A stretch of 64,000 nt of DNA from CALDOK01 sp964481655 (GTDB taxonomy: Bacteria; Myxococcota_A; UBA796; JAFGLY01): assembly GCA_964481655.1 (NCBI GenBank), contig CAYZVO010000016.1, positions 1-64,000 on the forward strand, given 5' to 3'. The notes under the pieces were generated by a model. That model was not told the origin of the DNA. It did not search any database and worked only from the letters and a program-made list of their open reading frames with translations. The translations under genes were made by a program, and so were the position numbers. Below, piece by piece: positions 52,901 through 61,834 of the stretch (its first letter is position 1; the number at the start of each line of letters is the position of its first letter).

Positions 52901-55246
52901 CACGTCGGTGATGGTGCGGCCCCGGTAGCGGATCTCGAGGGTCTCGGGGTTGAAGCGCTTGCCGCCGCAGTCTTCGCAGGGGACGTGCACATCGGCCAGG
53001 AACTGCATCTCGAGGATCTGCACGCCCGCGCCCTGACAGGTCTCGCAGCGGCCGCCGGGCACGTTGAACGAGAACCGACCGGGCTGGTAGCCCCGGGCCA
53101 CCGACTCGGGCAGCCGGGCGAAGAGCTGGCGGATGCCGGTCAGCGCGCCGGTGTAGGTGGCGGGGTTCGAGCGGGGGGTGCGACCGATGGGGGCCTGGTC
53201 GATGCAGATGACCTTGTCGAGGTGTTCGAGGCCTTGGATGTCGCGGTGGGCCAGGGGGGTGCGCTGGGCGCCCTGCAGCGCCCGGGCCACGGCGGGCTCC
53301 AGGATCTGCAGCAGCAGGGTGGACTTGCCCGAGCCGGAGACCCCGGTGACCACCACGAAGCAGCCGATGGGGAAGGCGACGTCGAGATCCTGGAGGTTGT
53401 GGGCCGAGGCCCCCCGCACCACCAGCTGCTTGCCGTCAGGTGCGCGGCGGGAGTCGGGGAGGGGGATGCTGCGGCGGCCCTGGAGGTAGTCGGCGGTCAG
53501 GCAGTCGCTGTGAGCGAAGCTGTCCCAGGCGCCCTGGGCCGTGATCTGGCCGCCGTGTCGCCCGGCCGCGGGCCCGATCTCGAGCAGGTGGTCGGCGGCG
53601 CGCATGGTCTCGGCGTCGTGTTCGACCACCAGGACGGTGTTGCCCCGGTTGCGCAGGGCCAGCAGGGTGTCCAGCAGGCGCCGGTTGTCGCGGGGGTGCA
53701 GGCCGATGGAGGGTTCATCGAGGATGTAGGTGACGCCCTGGAGCCCCGAGCCCACCTGGGCCGCCAGGCGGATGCGCTGGGCCTCGCCGCCGGAGAGGCT
53801 GGCGGTGCGGCGGTCGATGGTGATGTAGCCCAGGCCCACGTCGTCCAGGAAGCGCAGGCGGTGGCGCAGCTCCCGGAGGATCGGGCCACCCAGGGGCTCC
53901 TGGCGCTCGTCCAGCTGGATGCTGTCGAAGAACGACCGCGCCCGGCCCACGGACATGGAGACCAGCTGGGGCAGGTTCCGATCGCCGAAGCGCACCGCCC
54001 GCGCCAGGGGGTTGAGCCGGGTGCCGTCGCAGCTGCGGCAGGGTGAGCGGCGCCGGAAGGCCTCGAGGGGGGTGTGGCGGGTGAAGTGCCAGATGCGCCC
54101 CAGGATGTGCAGCAGGCCTTTCCAGGGGCGGGTGACGAGCTTGGGGGTGCCGCTGCCGGTCTTGATGACGGTGTACTCGAGCTCGGCGCCGTGGAGCATG
54201 GCGTCGCGCACGTCGTCGTCGAGGGCGCGCCACGGGACGGTGGGGTCGGCGCCCAGATCCTCGAGCACCCTGCCGAGGACGCCTTGGTCCACGGTGGTGA
54301 GGAAGGGCATGTGCCCATCTTTCATCGCCAGACAGGCCGCGGTGGCGGGGGCGTCCGGGTCGATGAAGAGGGCCGGGTCGAAGGCCTCGAGCCAACCCAG
54401 GCCGTCGCACTCCGGGCAGGCGCCCTGCGGGGTGTTGAAGGAGAACAGCCGGGGCTCGAGCTCCGGCAGGAACACGGAGTGCTCCGGGCAGCCCAGCTCG
54501 GTGGCGAAGGTGTGGTGTTCGTCGGCGATGAGGACCGTGACGACCCCATCGCCCAGCTTCAGCCCGTTCTCGAGGGCCTCGAGCAGGCGGGTGCGGTCGT
54601 CGTCGGTGATGGTGAGCCGATCCACCACCACCTCGATGCTGTGCTTCTCGTAGCGGGCCAGATCCGGCGCGTCCTCGAGGCGCAGCAGGCTGCCGTCGAT
54701 GCGGGCGCGGGTGTAGCCCTGGGCTTGCAGATCCGCGAGCTCACGTCTGTACTCGCCCTTGCGTTCGCGCACGATGGGGCCCATGACGATGGCGGTGGCG
54801 CCACGGTGGGTCTCGAGCAGGTGGTCCCGCAGCTGGGTGGGGGTGGAGCGCTGGATGACGCGGTCGCAGACCGGGCAGTGGGGGGTGCCCAGTCGGGCCA
54901 TCCACAGCCGCAGGTGGTCGAGGATCTCGGTGACCGTGCCGACGGTGGAGCGCGGGTTGCGGTTGATGCCCTTCTGGTCGATGGCCAGGGTGGGGGAGAG
55001 GCCGTCCACCCGCTCGACCTGGGGTTTCTCCATCTTGCCCAGGAACTGGCGGGCGTAGGCGGAGAGGGACTCGAGGTAGCGGCGCTGGCCTTCCTGGTAC
55101 AGCGTGTCGAAGGCCAGGGAGGACTTGCCGGATCCCGACAGCCCGGTGACCACCGTGAGCGCGTCTCGGGGGAGCTCCACATCGACGCTCTGGAGGTTGT
55201 GCTCCCGAGCGCCCCGGACGACGATGTGGGTGTTGGGATCGGCCAT
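49904..55246 (-). CDS. uvrA: Double-length UvrA excinuclease subunit
   Basis: A 1780-residue protein made of two UvrA-like halves. Each half carries two ABC ATPase modules, so four Walker A motifs (G[LV]SGSGKS[ST]; the first at 35-42, the third near residue 980) and four LSGGEAQR signatures are seen. Zinc-type Cys pairs (CPVCD, CPECDG, CETCQGAG, CEDCGG, then CHLCGR, CVRCDG, CPACNG, CDECGG) are present in both halves. Normal UvrA is ~940 aa. Chlamydial UvrA, from memory, is also double-length. Start uncertain: ATG at 55246 (MADPNTHIVVRGAREHNL) or 55261. DNA damage recognition in nucleotide excision repair. Confidence 0.93.
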   Translation of the reverse strand: MADPNTHIVVRGAREHNLQSVDVELPRDALTVVTGLSGSGKSSLAFDTLYQEGQRRYLESLSAYARQFLGKMEKPQVERVDGLSPTLAIDQKGINRNPRSTVGTVTEILDHLRLWMARLGTPHCPVCDRVIQRSTPTQLRDHLLETHRGATAIVMGPIVRERKGEYRRELADLQAQGYTRARIDGSLLRLEDAPDLARYEKHSIEVVVDRLTITDDDRTRLLEALENGLKLGDGVVTVLIADEHHTFATELGCPEHSVFLPELEPRLFSFNTPQGACPECDGLGWLEAFDPALFIDPDAPATAACLAMKDGHMPFLTTVDQGVLGRVLEDLGADPTVPWRALDDDVRDAMLHGAELEYTVIKTGSGTPKLVTRPWKGLLHILGRIWHFTRHTPLEAFRRRSPCRSCDGTRLNPLARAVRFGDRNLPQLVSMSVGRARSFFDSIQLDERQEPLGGPILRELRHRLRFLDDVGLGYITIDRRTASLSGGEAQRIRLAAQVGSGLQGVTYILDEPSIGLHPRDNRRLLDTLLALRNRGNTVLVVEHDAETMRAADHLLEIGPAAGRHGGQITAQGAWDSFAHSDCLTADYLQGRRSIPLPDSRRAPDGKQLVVRGASAHNLQDLDVAFPIGCFVVVTGVSGSGKSTLLLQILEPAVARALQGAQRTPLAHRDIQGLEHLDKVICIDQAPIGRTPRSNPATYTGALTGIRQLFARLPESVARGYQPGRFSFNVPGGRCETCQGAGVQILEMQFLADVHVPCEDCGGKRFNPETLEIRYRGRTITDVLAMTVSEALAFFRNHKGIARPLETLDQVGLGYVALGQPSSTLSGGEAQRIKLARELQRPPTGRTLYLLDEPTTGLHFADIQRLLGALQALVDAGNTVVVIEHNTDVIKVADQLIDLGPDGGEGGGQLVGQGTPEHIATLDTPTGHVLAALPEFAAPAAALAAEPVAPYAAPARQDHDIVVRGARRHNLQGIDVTIPKGAMTVVTGVSGSGKSSLALHTLFSEGQRRYVESLSTYARRFLGRLDRAPVDSIEGLAPSIAIEQRKAAHNPRSTVATVTEIYDLLRLLYARIGRPHCHLCGRPVLGFDPSSAARWLAEQAPGRGRMLAELRPAADAPARQAELLRDGLTRLWASGADLPLEAPAAVEQLATGAWLVIDRLDPATAEPERVADAVRLAYGYDRDRAVFQPVRGEPLPLSLRAECPEHGPVLPEQPTPRDFSFNSHVGACVRCDGLGEVKDASGVASTCPACHGQRLKAPILGVRIGEHNIAQLCAHTVTGAQAWVDALELSSRERQITAQLLPELRSRLGFLIDVGLGYLTLDRRGHSLSGGEAQRIRLASQLGSRLTGTLYVLDEPTIGLHARDVGRLLDTLEGLRDLGNTVVLVEHDLATIRRADHVIDLGPGAGAAGGTIVAQGTPGQIVEDPASVTGAWLAGRASLPAPDAPRSPGPPITIRGATGHNLRELTVDVPTGCLTVVTGVSGSGKSTLVMDTLAPRLVKALARNKAAREGPDGLPAAGLELPPGLNRVVVVDHTPIGRSPRSSPATYTKLLDPLRKLYAQIPEAQMRGLTAADFSYNRHGACPACNGRGAVLIEMHFLSDVWMPCDECGGQRYRERVLDVRWQGHSIADVLAMPAQDALEIFANHRKVARVLRTMVEVGLGYLELGRPANTLSGGEAQRVKLAQELAIRRRGTVYLLDEPTTGLHPADVVHLLGVLQRLVDRGDTVVLIEHAPELIRAADHVIDLGPEGGEAGGTIVAQGTPDEISRVTASHTGRALAALL

Positions 55247-55314
55247 GGCGCAGTGGCACATATGGCCACGACAGCATGGTCACCAACGGCTTAGCGGACA
55301 GTTCGTGACCGCTG

Positions 55315-55815
55315 CTACCCTTGCGTCTTCAGCCAGTCCATGGCGGTCTTGGCGTTGGCCGCGTGGCCCTTGGAGATCTCGGCCGCCAGCAGCTTCTCGA
55401 TGCGGCCCCCGACGATGGGGATCCGGATGTCGATGGAGCCGGTGACCTTGCGCACGGTGCCGCCGGGGGCTTCCTCGAGCCAGAACTCGCCTTCGCCGTG
55501 GAAGCGGTCCTTGGAGATGGGGGGGACGATCTCCCAGATCATGTGGAAGCGCTCGTCGTCCATGTGTTGGATGAGCTCGTAGGAGAGGTAGTCGGCGCCG
55601 AGGACCTTCTTGACCACGCCGGGCAGCTCCCGCTGGGAGGTCCAGCGCACGTGGAGCAGGCGGCGGCCGTCGCGGCCCTTGCCCGGATCGTTGGCCAGGG
55701 TCTCGCGGGTGACCCCGGAGTTCCTGTCGGTGTCCGCCAGGAAGGCGGCGTCCTCCATCAGGTTCCACCAGGTGCTGGGGTCGGTGGGGACGAAGTGCTC
55801 GGTGTCCAGCTTCAT
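55315..55815 (-). CDS. SRPBCC-like protein
   Basis: A 166-residue protein beginning MKLDTEHFVPTDPSTWWNL, with RWTSQRELPGVVKKVLG, IWEIVPPISKDRFHGEGEFW, DIRIPIVGGRIEKLLAAEISKG and WLKTQG. The order of strands and a long C-terminal helix matches the START/SRPBCC superfamily (DUF2505-like). Ligand unknown. Sits just upstream of the ankyrin gene's 3' end on the same strand and next to uvrA's start. Confidence 0.75.
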   Translation of the reverse strand: MKLDTEHFVPTDPSTWWNLMEDAAFLADTDRNSGVTRETLANDPGKGRDGRRLLHVRWTSQRELPGVVKKVLGADYLSYELIQHMDDERFHMIWEIVPPISKDRFHGEGEFWLEEAPGGTVRKVTGSIDIRIPIVGGRIEKLLAAEISKGHAANAKTAMDWLKTQG

Positions 55816-55875
55816 GGCACGGCTCCGCGGTGGGCTGGTGTCGCCCATCCTCTACCGCGTCGCGTGGCGGGCTCG

Positions 55876-56679
55876 CTACTCGGTGGGGGCGCTCGCCGCG
55901 GCCTCGGCGGCCTCGAGCAGGGCGGCGGCTTCGTCCTTGCCCCGCATCCGCGCGATGTCCGCCGCGGTGCTCCCGGAGCGGTTGCGCTGGCCGGGGTCCG
56001 CGCCGGCGTCCAGCAGCATCTGGATCAGGGCCACGTTGCCCTTGACGGCCGCGCCCACCAGCGCGGTGTTGTGCTCGTGCCCGCTGGTGACGTTCGGGTC
56101 GGCGCCGGCGGCGAGCAGGATGGCGACCACCTCGCGGTCCTGGGCGTAGGCGGCGCCCACCAGCGGCGGCACCCGGCCGCGGTCGGGGTCGGCGCCGGCC
56201 TCGAGCAGGGCCTCGATGATCCGGATGCGCTGCTTGCCGGCGCGGCGGGCCCACTCCAGGGCGGTGTGGCCGTGGCTGGTGGTCGCCGACGGCGGCGCCC
56301 CGGCGTCGATGAGGGCGAGGGCCATGCCGGTGTGCTCGCCCTCGATGGCCACCAGCAGCGCGATCTCCGCGTCGCGGGCCCGCTGGGCGGTCCACATGGG
56401 CTGGACCATCTTCAGCACGGCGTCCTTGTCCCCGCGTAGGGTCGGGGCGATCACGGGCGAGGGCTCGAGCTGGGTCTCGAACCAGCGCTCGATGAGCTCG
56501 CAGCTCTCTTCGTCCCCCTCGCGGCAGAGGCCATAGTCGAGGCGGTCGACGGTGCCCTTGCAGCCCACGAGCTTCCCGTCCCGGTAGCGTGGGGCGCAGC
56601 CGTCATCGCCGCCGCTGGCGAGGGCTGTGGGGCTCGCCATGGTGAGGGCGAGCGTCACGACGAGGCGGAGAGCGAGCAT
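55876..56679 (-). CDS. Exported ankyrin-repeat protein
   Basis: A 267-residue protein with signal MLALRLVVTLALTMASPTALASG. An N-terminal region with two Cys pairs (DDGCAPRYRDGKLVGCKG, YGLCREGDEESCELI) precedes four to five ankyrin repeats (LALIDAGAPPSATTSHGHTALEWA, LLEAGADPDRGRVPPLVGAAYA, LLAAGADPNVTSGHEHNTALVGAA, LLDAGADPGQRNRSGSTAADIA). Periplasmic protein-binding is likely. Divergent from the protease gene. Confidence 0.85.
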   Translation of the reverse strand: MLALRLVVTLALTMASPTALASGGDDGCAPRYRDGKLVGCKGTVDRLDYGLCREGDEESCELIERWFETQLEPSPVIAPTLRGDKDAVLKMVQPMWTAQRARDAEIALLVAIEGEHTGMALALIDAGAPPSATTSHGHTALEWARRAGKQRIRIIEALLEAGADPDRGRVPPLVGAAYAQDREVVAILLAAGADPNVTSGHEHNTALVGAAVKGNVALIQMLLDAGADPGQRNRSGSTAADIARMRGKDEAAALLEAAEAAASAPTE

Positions 56680-56802
56680 GGTTTGCACCCCGGAGCGGTA
56701 GGCGCTGCTTCGACGGCGTCGGGAAGATCCTATTCGATCCGGCGCTCCCCGTGGTGGGCCGCACCCATCAGTTCGCTGTGCTAGCTTGTCTGCGGAGGTC
56801 CC

Positions 56803-59800
56803 ATGACCTGGTCCCCGGTCCTGCTCGCGCTGTTGCTCGGCGCCCCCCGCGCCGACGTGCCCATCCCCACCTACCCGGAGTGTGGCCAGGAGGACCGCGA
56901 CGACCTCTGCCCCTCCGACTTCGACCAGTGGTGGCTGCGCTCCACCATCCCAGAGGACGCGCGGGACAGCATCCGCGAGGCGGAGCGCGAGGTGGGCTCG
57001 GGCTGCTGGGCCGACCGCGCCTGGCGCAGCACCACGGGCCAGTGGGACGTGATCGTGGCCGTGCTCGACTCGGGCATCGACTGGGAGCGCGGCGACCTGG
57101 CGGACAAGGTCTGGCTCAACGTCGGCGAGCTCCCGCTGCCCCAGGACGCCGAGGGTGTCGAGGCCGAGACCCACGACCTGGACGGCAACGGGCTGGTCAA
57201 CATGGAGGACTGGGAGGACGATCCCCGGGTGGACCCCACCGCTGGCGCCGATGACGCCGACGATCGATACGACCCCTCGGATCTGCTGGCCACCTCCTGG
57301 GGCGACGACTGGGACGGGGTGGACAACGACGGCAACGGCTACACCGACGACATCGCCGGCTGGGACTTCATGGGCCACGACCACGACGCGTGGAACGACT
57401 ACCTGCGGGACTCCTACGGCACCCACGGCAGCGGCGTGATGGAGGACATCGGCGCCGAAGGTGAGGGCGGCGGCGGCGACATCGGCGTCTGCCCCAACTG
57501 CGCCATCCTGCCCGTGCGCGTGGGCCACGCCTTCATCTCCGACGCCGGCCGGGTCGCCCAGGCCATCGTCTTCGCCGTGGACTCCGGTGCGTCGGTCATC
57601 AACATGAGCATCGGCGCCCTGTCCCACTCCGCGGCGGTGGACGAGGCCCTGGCCTGGGCCCACGCCCACGGCGTCGTCATCTCGGCCGCCGCCGGCGACG
57701 AGAACGCCTACCACCAGAACCTGCCGGCGGCGGCCCCCAACGTGCTGTACGCCCACTCCATCCGCTCGGACATCATGGACGAGGGCGGGGCGGCCTACTC
57801 GTTCCAGAACTTCTTCAACTGCAACAACTACGGCCCCCGATCGGTCATCTCCGCGGGCAGCCAGGGCTGCGCCACGGGCGCCACGGCCATGACCTCCGGC
57901 ACCGCCGGCCTGCTGCACTCGGCGTCGCTCGAGCACGATCTCGAGCTCACGGCCGGAGAGATCCACCAGCTCATCACGGGCTCCGCCGACGACATCCACC
58001 TCAGCGAGGACGAGCTCGAGATCGCCGGCACCTACCCCTCGAGCGAGGGCTGGGATCCCTTCTTCGGCTACGGCAAGCTCAACGCCGCCCGGGCGGTGGA
58101 GCGCGCCATCGCCGGTGAGATCCCCCCCGAGATCGAGCTGACCGACCCGCCCTGGTTCGACTTCTACGACCCCGCCCAGCGACCGGAGCTGGAGCTGCTG
58201 GGCCGCATCGCGGCGCCCCGGGCCGGGAGCTTCGACTGGACCGTGGAGCTGGGCTTCGGCTGGGAGCCGACCGCGTGGACGGTGGTCGATGGCGGCACCG
58301 CCAGCGACAGCGTCGAGGGCGTGCTGGCCACGGTGGACCTCACCGCCCTGCCCGAGGAGGTCACGGCGCTCACCGCGGCCCCCACCATCGACGAGGGGCT
58401 GCTGGAGCGGGTGGAGCGCGTGCACAGCTCCTCGGTCACCCTGCGGGTCACCGCCACCGACGACGCCGGCCACCAGGCGGTGATGCGCCGCACGGTGACG
58501 GCCCAGTGGGACCGGGATCTGCTCCCTGGCTACCCCCTCCGCATCGACTCATCGGCCGAGGCCAGCCCTGTGCTGGCGGACCTGGACGGCGACGGGGTGC
58601 TCGAGATCGTGCTGGCCACCTCCGGCGGCCTGATCCACGCCCTGCGGGGCGACGGCACGGAGCTCGACGGCTACCCCCTCAGCGCGGCCCCGGCCCCCAG
58701 CATGGGGGACTACAGCGGCAGCGCCGCCTACACCGAGGGCGCGGTGGACCCGGACCACGGGGACGGCTTCATCGCCGCCGCCGCGGTCGGGGATCTCGAC
58801 GGCGACGGGCAGCCCGAGGTGGTGGGCGCCACCATGGCCGGGGCCATCTACGCCTGGAGCGACGGTGAGCTGCTCGACGGCTTCCCGGTGTGGACCATCG
58901 GCCGTGAGCCCGATGAGTTCGACGGTGACGACGTCTGGGACCAGGGCTTCTGGGGCGCGCCGACCCTCGTGGACCTCGACGGCGACGGGACCCGGGAGAT
59001 CGTGGCGGCGGCCATGGACAGCCGGATCTACGTGGTGGATCACAGCGGCGCCGACGTCGCGCCCTATCCCCTCGAGCTGTGCCACCCGGACAACTGCGGC
59101 GCTGTGGGCGCCCCCATCGTCTGCAGCCCGGCCATCGGCGACGTGGACGGCGACGGCGACCTGGACATCGCCATCGGTAGCAACGAGAGCACCGAGGACG
59201 CGCGCTTCTCCGTGAGCTTCCTCATCGACGCCGCCAGCGGCGAGCCCCTCGACGGCTGGCCCCGGGAGACCCAGGGCCTGGTGGGCGAGGCCTCGCTGAT
59301 CCCCATCGTGGGCGAGGGCCACCCGGCCAGCCTGGCCCTGGCCGATGTCGACGGCGACGGCGACCTCGAGCTCGCGGACACGGTCTTCCTGGCCCACACC
59401 GAGCTGCTGCACCACGACGGCACCGAGGTCCACACCCTGGCCCACTTCGCCGACGAGTTCGGCGGCGACGCCAACACCAACGAGCCCTCCCTGGTCCACT
59501 TCAGCGAGCACCCCGTGTTCGGCGATCTGAGCGGCGATGGCGTCCCGGACCTGGTCCAGGGCGGCGTGGGCACCATGTACCTGGTGGCGCTGCCCATGGT
59601 CTTCCACCGGGACTTCCAGCAGCCCGTGGCGGCCTGGGACGGCACCAGCGGGGCGTTCCTGCCTGGCTGGCCCCAGCAGGTCGAGGACCTGCAGTTCTTC
59701 ATGGCCCCCGCCATCGCGGACATCACCGGTGACGGCGCGGCCGAGGCCATCGCCCTGAGCGGCGGCAGCCTGGTGCACGCCTGGGACGCCGAGGGTGTCA

Positions 59801-60174
59801 CCCCCGACGGCTGGCCCAAGCAGATCGCCCACTGGGCCATCGGCTCTCCGGCGGTGGGGGACATCGACGGTGACGGCTACCTCGACGTGGTCGTGGCTAC
59901 GCGCATGGGGCTGGTCTTCGCCTGGTCCACCCGCGGCCCGGCGGACGGGGTGGTCGAGTGGGCCTCGGTCCACCACGACGCGGCCCACACGGGGAACTAC
60001 CACAGCCCGCTGCCTGTGCAGGAGGGCCCCCCAGCCGAGCCGGAGCCCCCCGCGGGTGGCTGCTGCGGTGCGGACGGGACCGTCGACAGCGCCTGGCTGC
60101 TGCTGCCGGGCCTGTTGATCTGGCGGCGACGGCGCTGGCTCGCGGAGGTCAGGGGGGAATCACGACCTCTTTAG
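56803..60174 (+). CDS. Degenerate subtilisin-like protein with FG-GAP repeats and MYXO-CTERM-like tail
   Basis: A 1123-residue exported protein. Residues 80-430 are an S8 fold: Asp89 (VAVLDSGIDWERGDL) and His208 (GTHGSGVMED) align with the triad, but the Ser position is Thr361 in GATAMTSGTAGL and the oxyanion Asn is Asp299 in AAAGDEN. So catalysis is doubtful. Residues 560-1030 hold FG-GAP/VCBS calcium loops (DLDGDGVLEIVLA, DVDGDGDLDIAIG). The end GGCCGADGTVDSAW, hydrophobic helix, RRRRW resembles MYXO-CTERM. Two internal MopE-like GNGxxNMED units. Possibly a binding protein. Confidence 0.85.
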   Translation: MTWSPVLLALLLGAPRADVPIPTYPECGQEDRDDLCPSDFDQWWLRSTIPEDARDSIREAEREVGSGCWADRAWRSTTGQWDVIVAVLDSGIDWERGDLADKVWLNVGELPLPQDAEGVEAETHDLDGNGLVNMEDWEDDPRVDPTAGADDADDRYDPSDLLATSWGDDWDGVDNDGNGYTDDIAGWDFMGHDHDAWNDYLRDSYGTHGSGVMEDIGAEGEGGGGDIGVCPNCAILPVRVGHAFISDAGRVAQAIVFAVDSGASVINMSIGALSHSAAVDEALAWAHAHGVVISAAAGDENAYHQNLPAAAPNVLYAHSIRSDIMDEGGAAYSFQNFFNCNNYGPRSVISAGSQGCATGATAMTSGTAGLLHSASLEHDLELTAGEIHQLITGSADDIHLSEDELEIAGTYPSSEGWDPFFGYGKLNAARAVERAIAGEIPPEIELTDPPWFDFYDPAQRPELELLGRIAAPRAGSFDWTVELGFGWEPTAWTVVDGGTASDSVEGVLATVDLTALPEEVTALTAAPTIDEGLLERVERVHSSSVTLRVTATDDAGHQAVMRRTVTAQWDRDLLPGYPLRIDSSAEASPVLADLDGDGVLEIVLATSGGLIHALRGDGTELDGYPLSAAPAPSMGDYSGSAAYTEGAVDPDHGDGFIAAAAVGDLDGDGQPEVVGATMAGAIYAWSDGELLDGFPVWTIGREPDEFDGDDVWDQGFWGAPTLVDLDGDGTREIVAAAMDSRIYVVDHSGADVAPYPLELCHPDNCGAVGAPIVCSPAIGDVDGDGDLDIAIGSNESTEDARFSVSFLIDAASGEPLDGWPRETQGLVGEASLIPIVGEGHPASLALADVDGDGDLELADTVFLAHTELLHHDGTEVHTLAHFADEFGGDANTNEPSLVHFSEHPVFGDLSGDGVPDLVQGGVGTMYLVALPMVFHRDFQQPVAAWDGTSGAFLPGWPQQVEDLQFFMAPAIADITGDGAAEAIALSGGSLVHAWDAEGVTPDGWPKQIAHWAIGSPAVGDIDGDGYLDVVVATRMGLVFAWSTRGPADGVVEWASVHHDAAHTGNYHSPLPVQEGPPAEPEPPAGGCCGADGTVDSAWLLLPGLLIWRRRRWLAEVRGESRPL

Positions 60175-60259
60175 GGTTTGTGATTATGCAGCCTGTAAGC
60201 ACATTCCCGGCGCGCCAGGGCGGGGGCGGCGGGCCGGGTCGGCGTCACCGCGGGTGGTG

Positions 60260-60279
60260 GGCCGGGGCAGGGCCCGGCC
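60260..60279. terminator. Hairpin downstream of the degenerate subtilisin gene
   Basis: GGCCGGG-gcaggg-CCCGGCC forms a 7-bp stem 85 bases after the stop. A second stem (GGGCGC-tg-GCGCCC) lies at 60337-60350. Neither has a T-run. The rest of the 272-base gap shows nothing else. Confidence 0.45.
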
Positions 60280-60446
60280 ATCAGCGTCCCCCCAGGCGAT
60301 AACCGGCATACATCCAAGCGAGTCGTGCTGCTCTCTGGGCGCTGGCGCCCCGCGGGCTGCGCCGGGCTGTGTCAAGCCCGCATGCGCTCCCTTCGGCGGT
60401 GTCCCCTTTCCTGGTACAACCATAGTGAAAACCGAAGGAGGTCCCC

Positions 60447-61238
60447 ATGAATCGCATCACCGCCGCCAGCCTGGCCCTCGTCCTCATCGGCTGTATGCCC
60501 GTCGGTAGCTACCAGGGCCAGTTGGTGGATGCCATCACCGGCGAGCCCCTCGCCGACGTCCGCGTGCTCGCCAAGTCCGAGCCCATGTCCAGCGACATGA
60601 CCTGCCAGACCTTCGATGCCCTGACCGGGCCGGAGGGTCACTTCACCATCCAGGGCCTCTGCGCCTCGGACAGCTACACCCTCACGGCGGGCCTGCCCTC
60701 GCAGGTGCTCGAGGGCGTGGCCTCCATCGACGGCTCCGTGCAGGCCACCGAGGTGATCACCACCAAGATGTGGCGCGCCCCCGGTGCGGGTGTCTACATC
60801 CTCGACGGTAGCAAGTGGGACAAGCTCTCCACCGCCAGCGACGTCGAGACCAAGAACATCCTCGACAGCGAGGAGAAGGTCCACTACCCGGCCAAGCTGC
60901 CCCTGACCTTCTCGACCCTCGGGGACGGCCAGTACCTGATGCTGTCGGGCGACCGCAACATCGACAAGCTGGGCTTCTACCCGCTCATCGAGTCCGAGGA
61001 GCGCACCTTCGGCACCAAGGACGAGCCCGACAAGGACGAGCCCTGGACCTACATCGGCATCGCGTTCAGCTCGGACACCGAGTTCGAGCGCAAGACCGCC
61101 AAGCCGGACGCCGCCAAGGTGCTCGAGATCGAGCAGGGCGAGACCCACGTGGTCTACATCGGCAAGGACGCCCTGCCCGCGGGCCAGTACGCCCTGTGGG
61201 AGCAGGACGGCCGGCGGATGTACGCCATCGAGTTCTAG
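60447..61238 (+). CDS. Lipoprotein with carboxypeptidase-regulatory-like domain
   Basis: A 263-residue lipoprotein (signal ending LIGC) with GAAGGAGG just upstream. Residues 22-110 resemble a CarboxypepD_reg/transthyretin-like beta domain (YQGQLVDAITGEPLADVRVL, ATGPEGHFTIQGLCA-like turn). Residues 115-263 are a beta-rich domain with LPLTFSTLGDGQYLM and WTYIGIAFSSDTEFERKTAK. Its stop abuts the stop of the convergent gene. Confidence 0.75.
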   Translation: MNRITAASLALVLIGCMPVGSYQGQLVDAITGEPLADVRVLAKSEPMSSDMTCQTFDALTGPEGHFTIQGLCASDSYTLTAGLPSQVLEGVASIDGSVQATEVITTKMWRAPGAGVYILDGSKWDKLSTASDVETKNILDSEEKVHYPAKLPLTFSTLGDGQYLMLSGDRNIDKLGFYPLIESEERTFGTKDEPDKDEPWTYIGIAFSSDTEFERKTAKPDAAKVLEIEQGETHVVYIGKDALPAGQYALWEQDGRRMYAIEF

Positions 61239-61802
61239 CTAGTCCTCGCGGCGGCACAGGCAGAAGTACTGACCTCGGGGCTTGTCCCCGAGGAACGCCT
61301 TGCCGATGACCACGTGGGCGCTCACGCGGCGCACGATGTCGATCATGCCCCCGTAGACGAAGCGGGACAGCCCCGCCTTGTTGTCCTTGATGGGGGGGAA
61401 CTCGGGGTAGCCGCTGTCCGGCAGGTTGATGTAGTCGAACCACAGCTCGCCGGGCACGTCGGGGGAGGGCACCACGATGAAGGTGCCGTCGCCGACCAGC
61501 CAGGCCCAGGGCTGGTGGTTGTAGCCCTTGAGCTGCCCGTCGTGCAGCACCATGCGCTTCTGGAAGCCGCGGAACATGGCCATGTTGTTCATGCCCTGGT
61601 GAACCACCGCGGTGTCCTCGGCGTCGTGGAGCTGTTCGATCTCGAGGGTCTGGCCTTCGGCCAGATCGTAGAGGATCGGCAGCTGCTTGCCGGGGAGCCG
61701 CTGCAGCCAGGCCACCCGCTGCTCGGGGGTCGCGCCGTCCAGCGCGGTGGAGAGGGTGTGGATGTCCGTGGCCTCGGGCATCGGGATGTTGGGCTGGTCC
61801 AT
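61239..61802 (-). CDS. Conserved-looking hypothetical protein
   Basis: A 187-residue cytoplasmic protein starting MDQPNIPMPEATDIH after GGAG. It contains VAWLQRLPGKQLPILYDLAEGQ, VHQGMNNMAMFRGFQKRM, WAWLVGDGTFIVVPS and SAHVVIGKAFLGDKP, and ends YFCLCRRED with a C-L-C pair. I do not recognise a family. It sits 32 bases before the transglycosylase gene's 3' end on the same strand. Confidence 0.65.
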   Translation of the reverse strand: MDQPNIPMPEATDIHTLSTALDGATPEQRVAWLQRLPGKQLPILYDLAEGQTLEIEQLHDAEDTAVVHQGMNNMAMFRGFQKRMVLHDGQLKGYNHQPWAWLVGDGTFIVVPSPDVPGELWFDYINLPDSGYPEFPPIKDNKAGLSRFVYGGMIDIVRRVSAHVVIGKAFLGDKPRGQYFCLCRRED

Positions 61803-61834
61803 GGGGGCTCCGGGTGCGCGGGGGTACGGGGAGC

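Noticed and set aside
49904..55246. Two separate uvrA genes joined by a missed stop
   Set aside because: The frame is open throughout, the junction has no start or ribosome-binding site, and the length equals that of known double-length UvrA.
60175..60446. Riboswitch in the gap before the carboxypeptidase-regulatory-like lipoprotein
   Set aside because: The hairpins at 60260 and 60337 are simple stems and no known riboswitch core is present.
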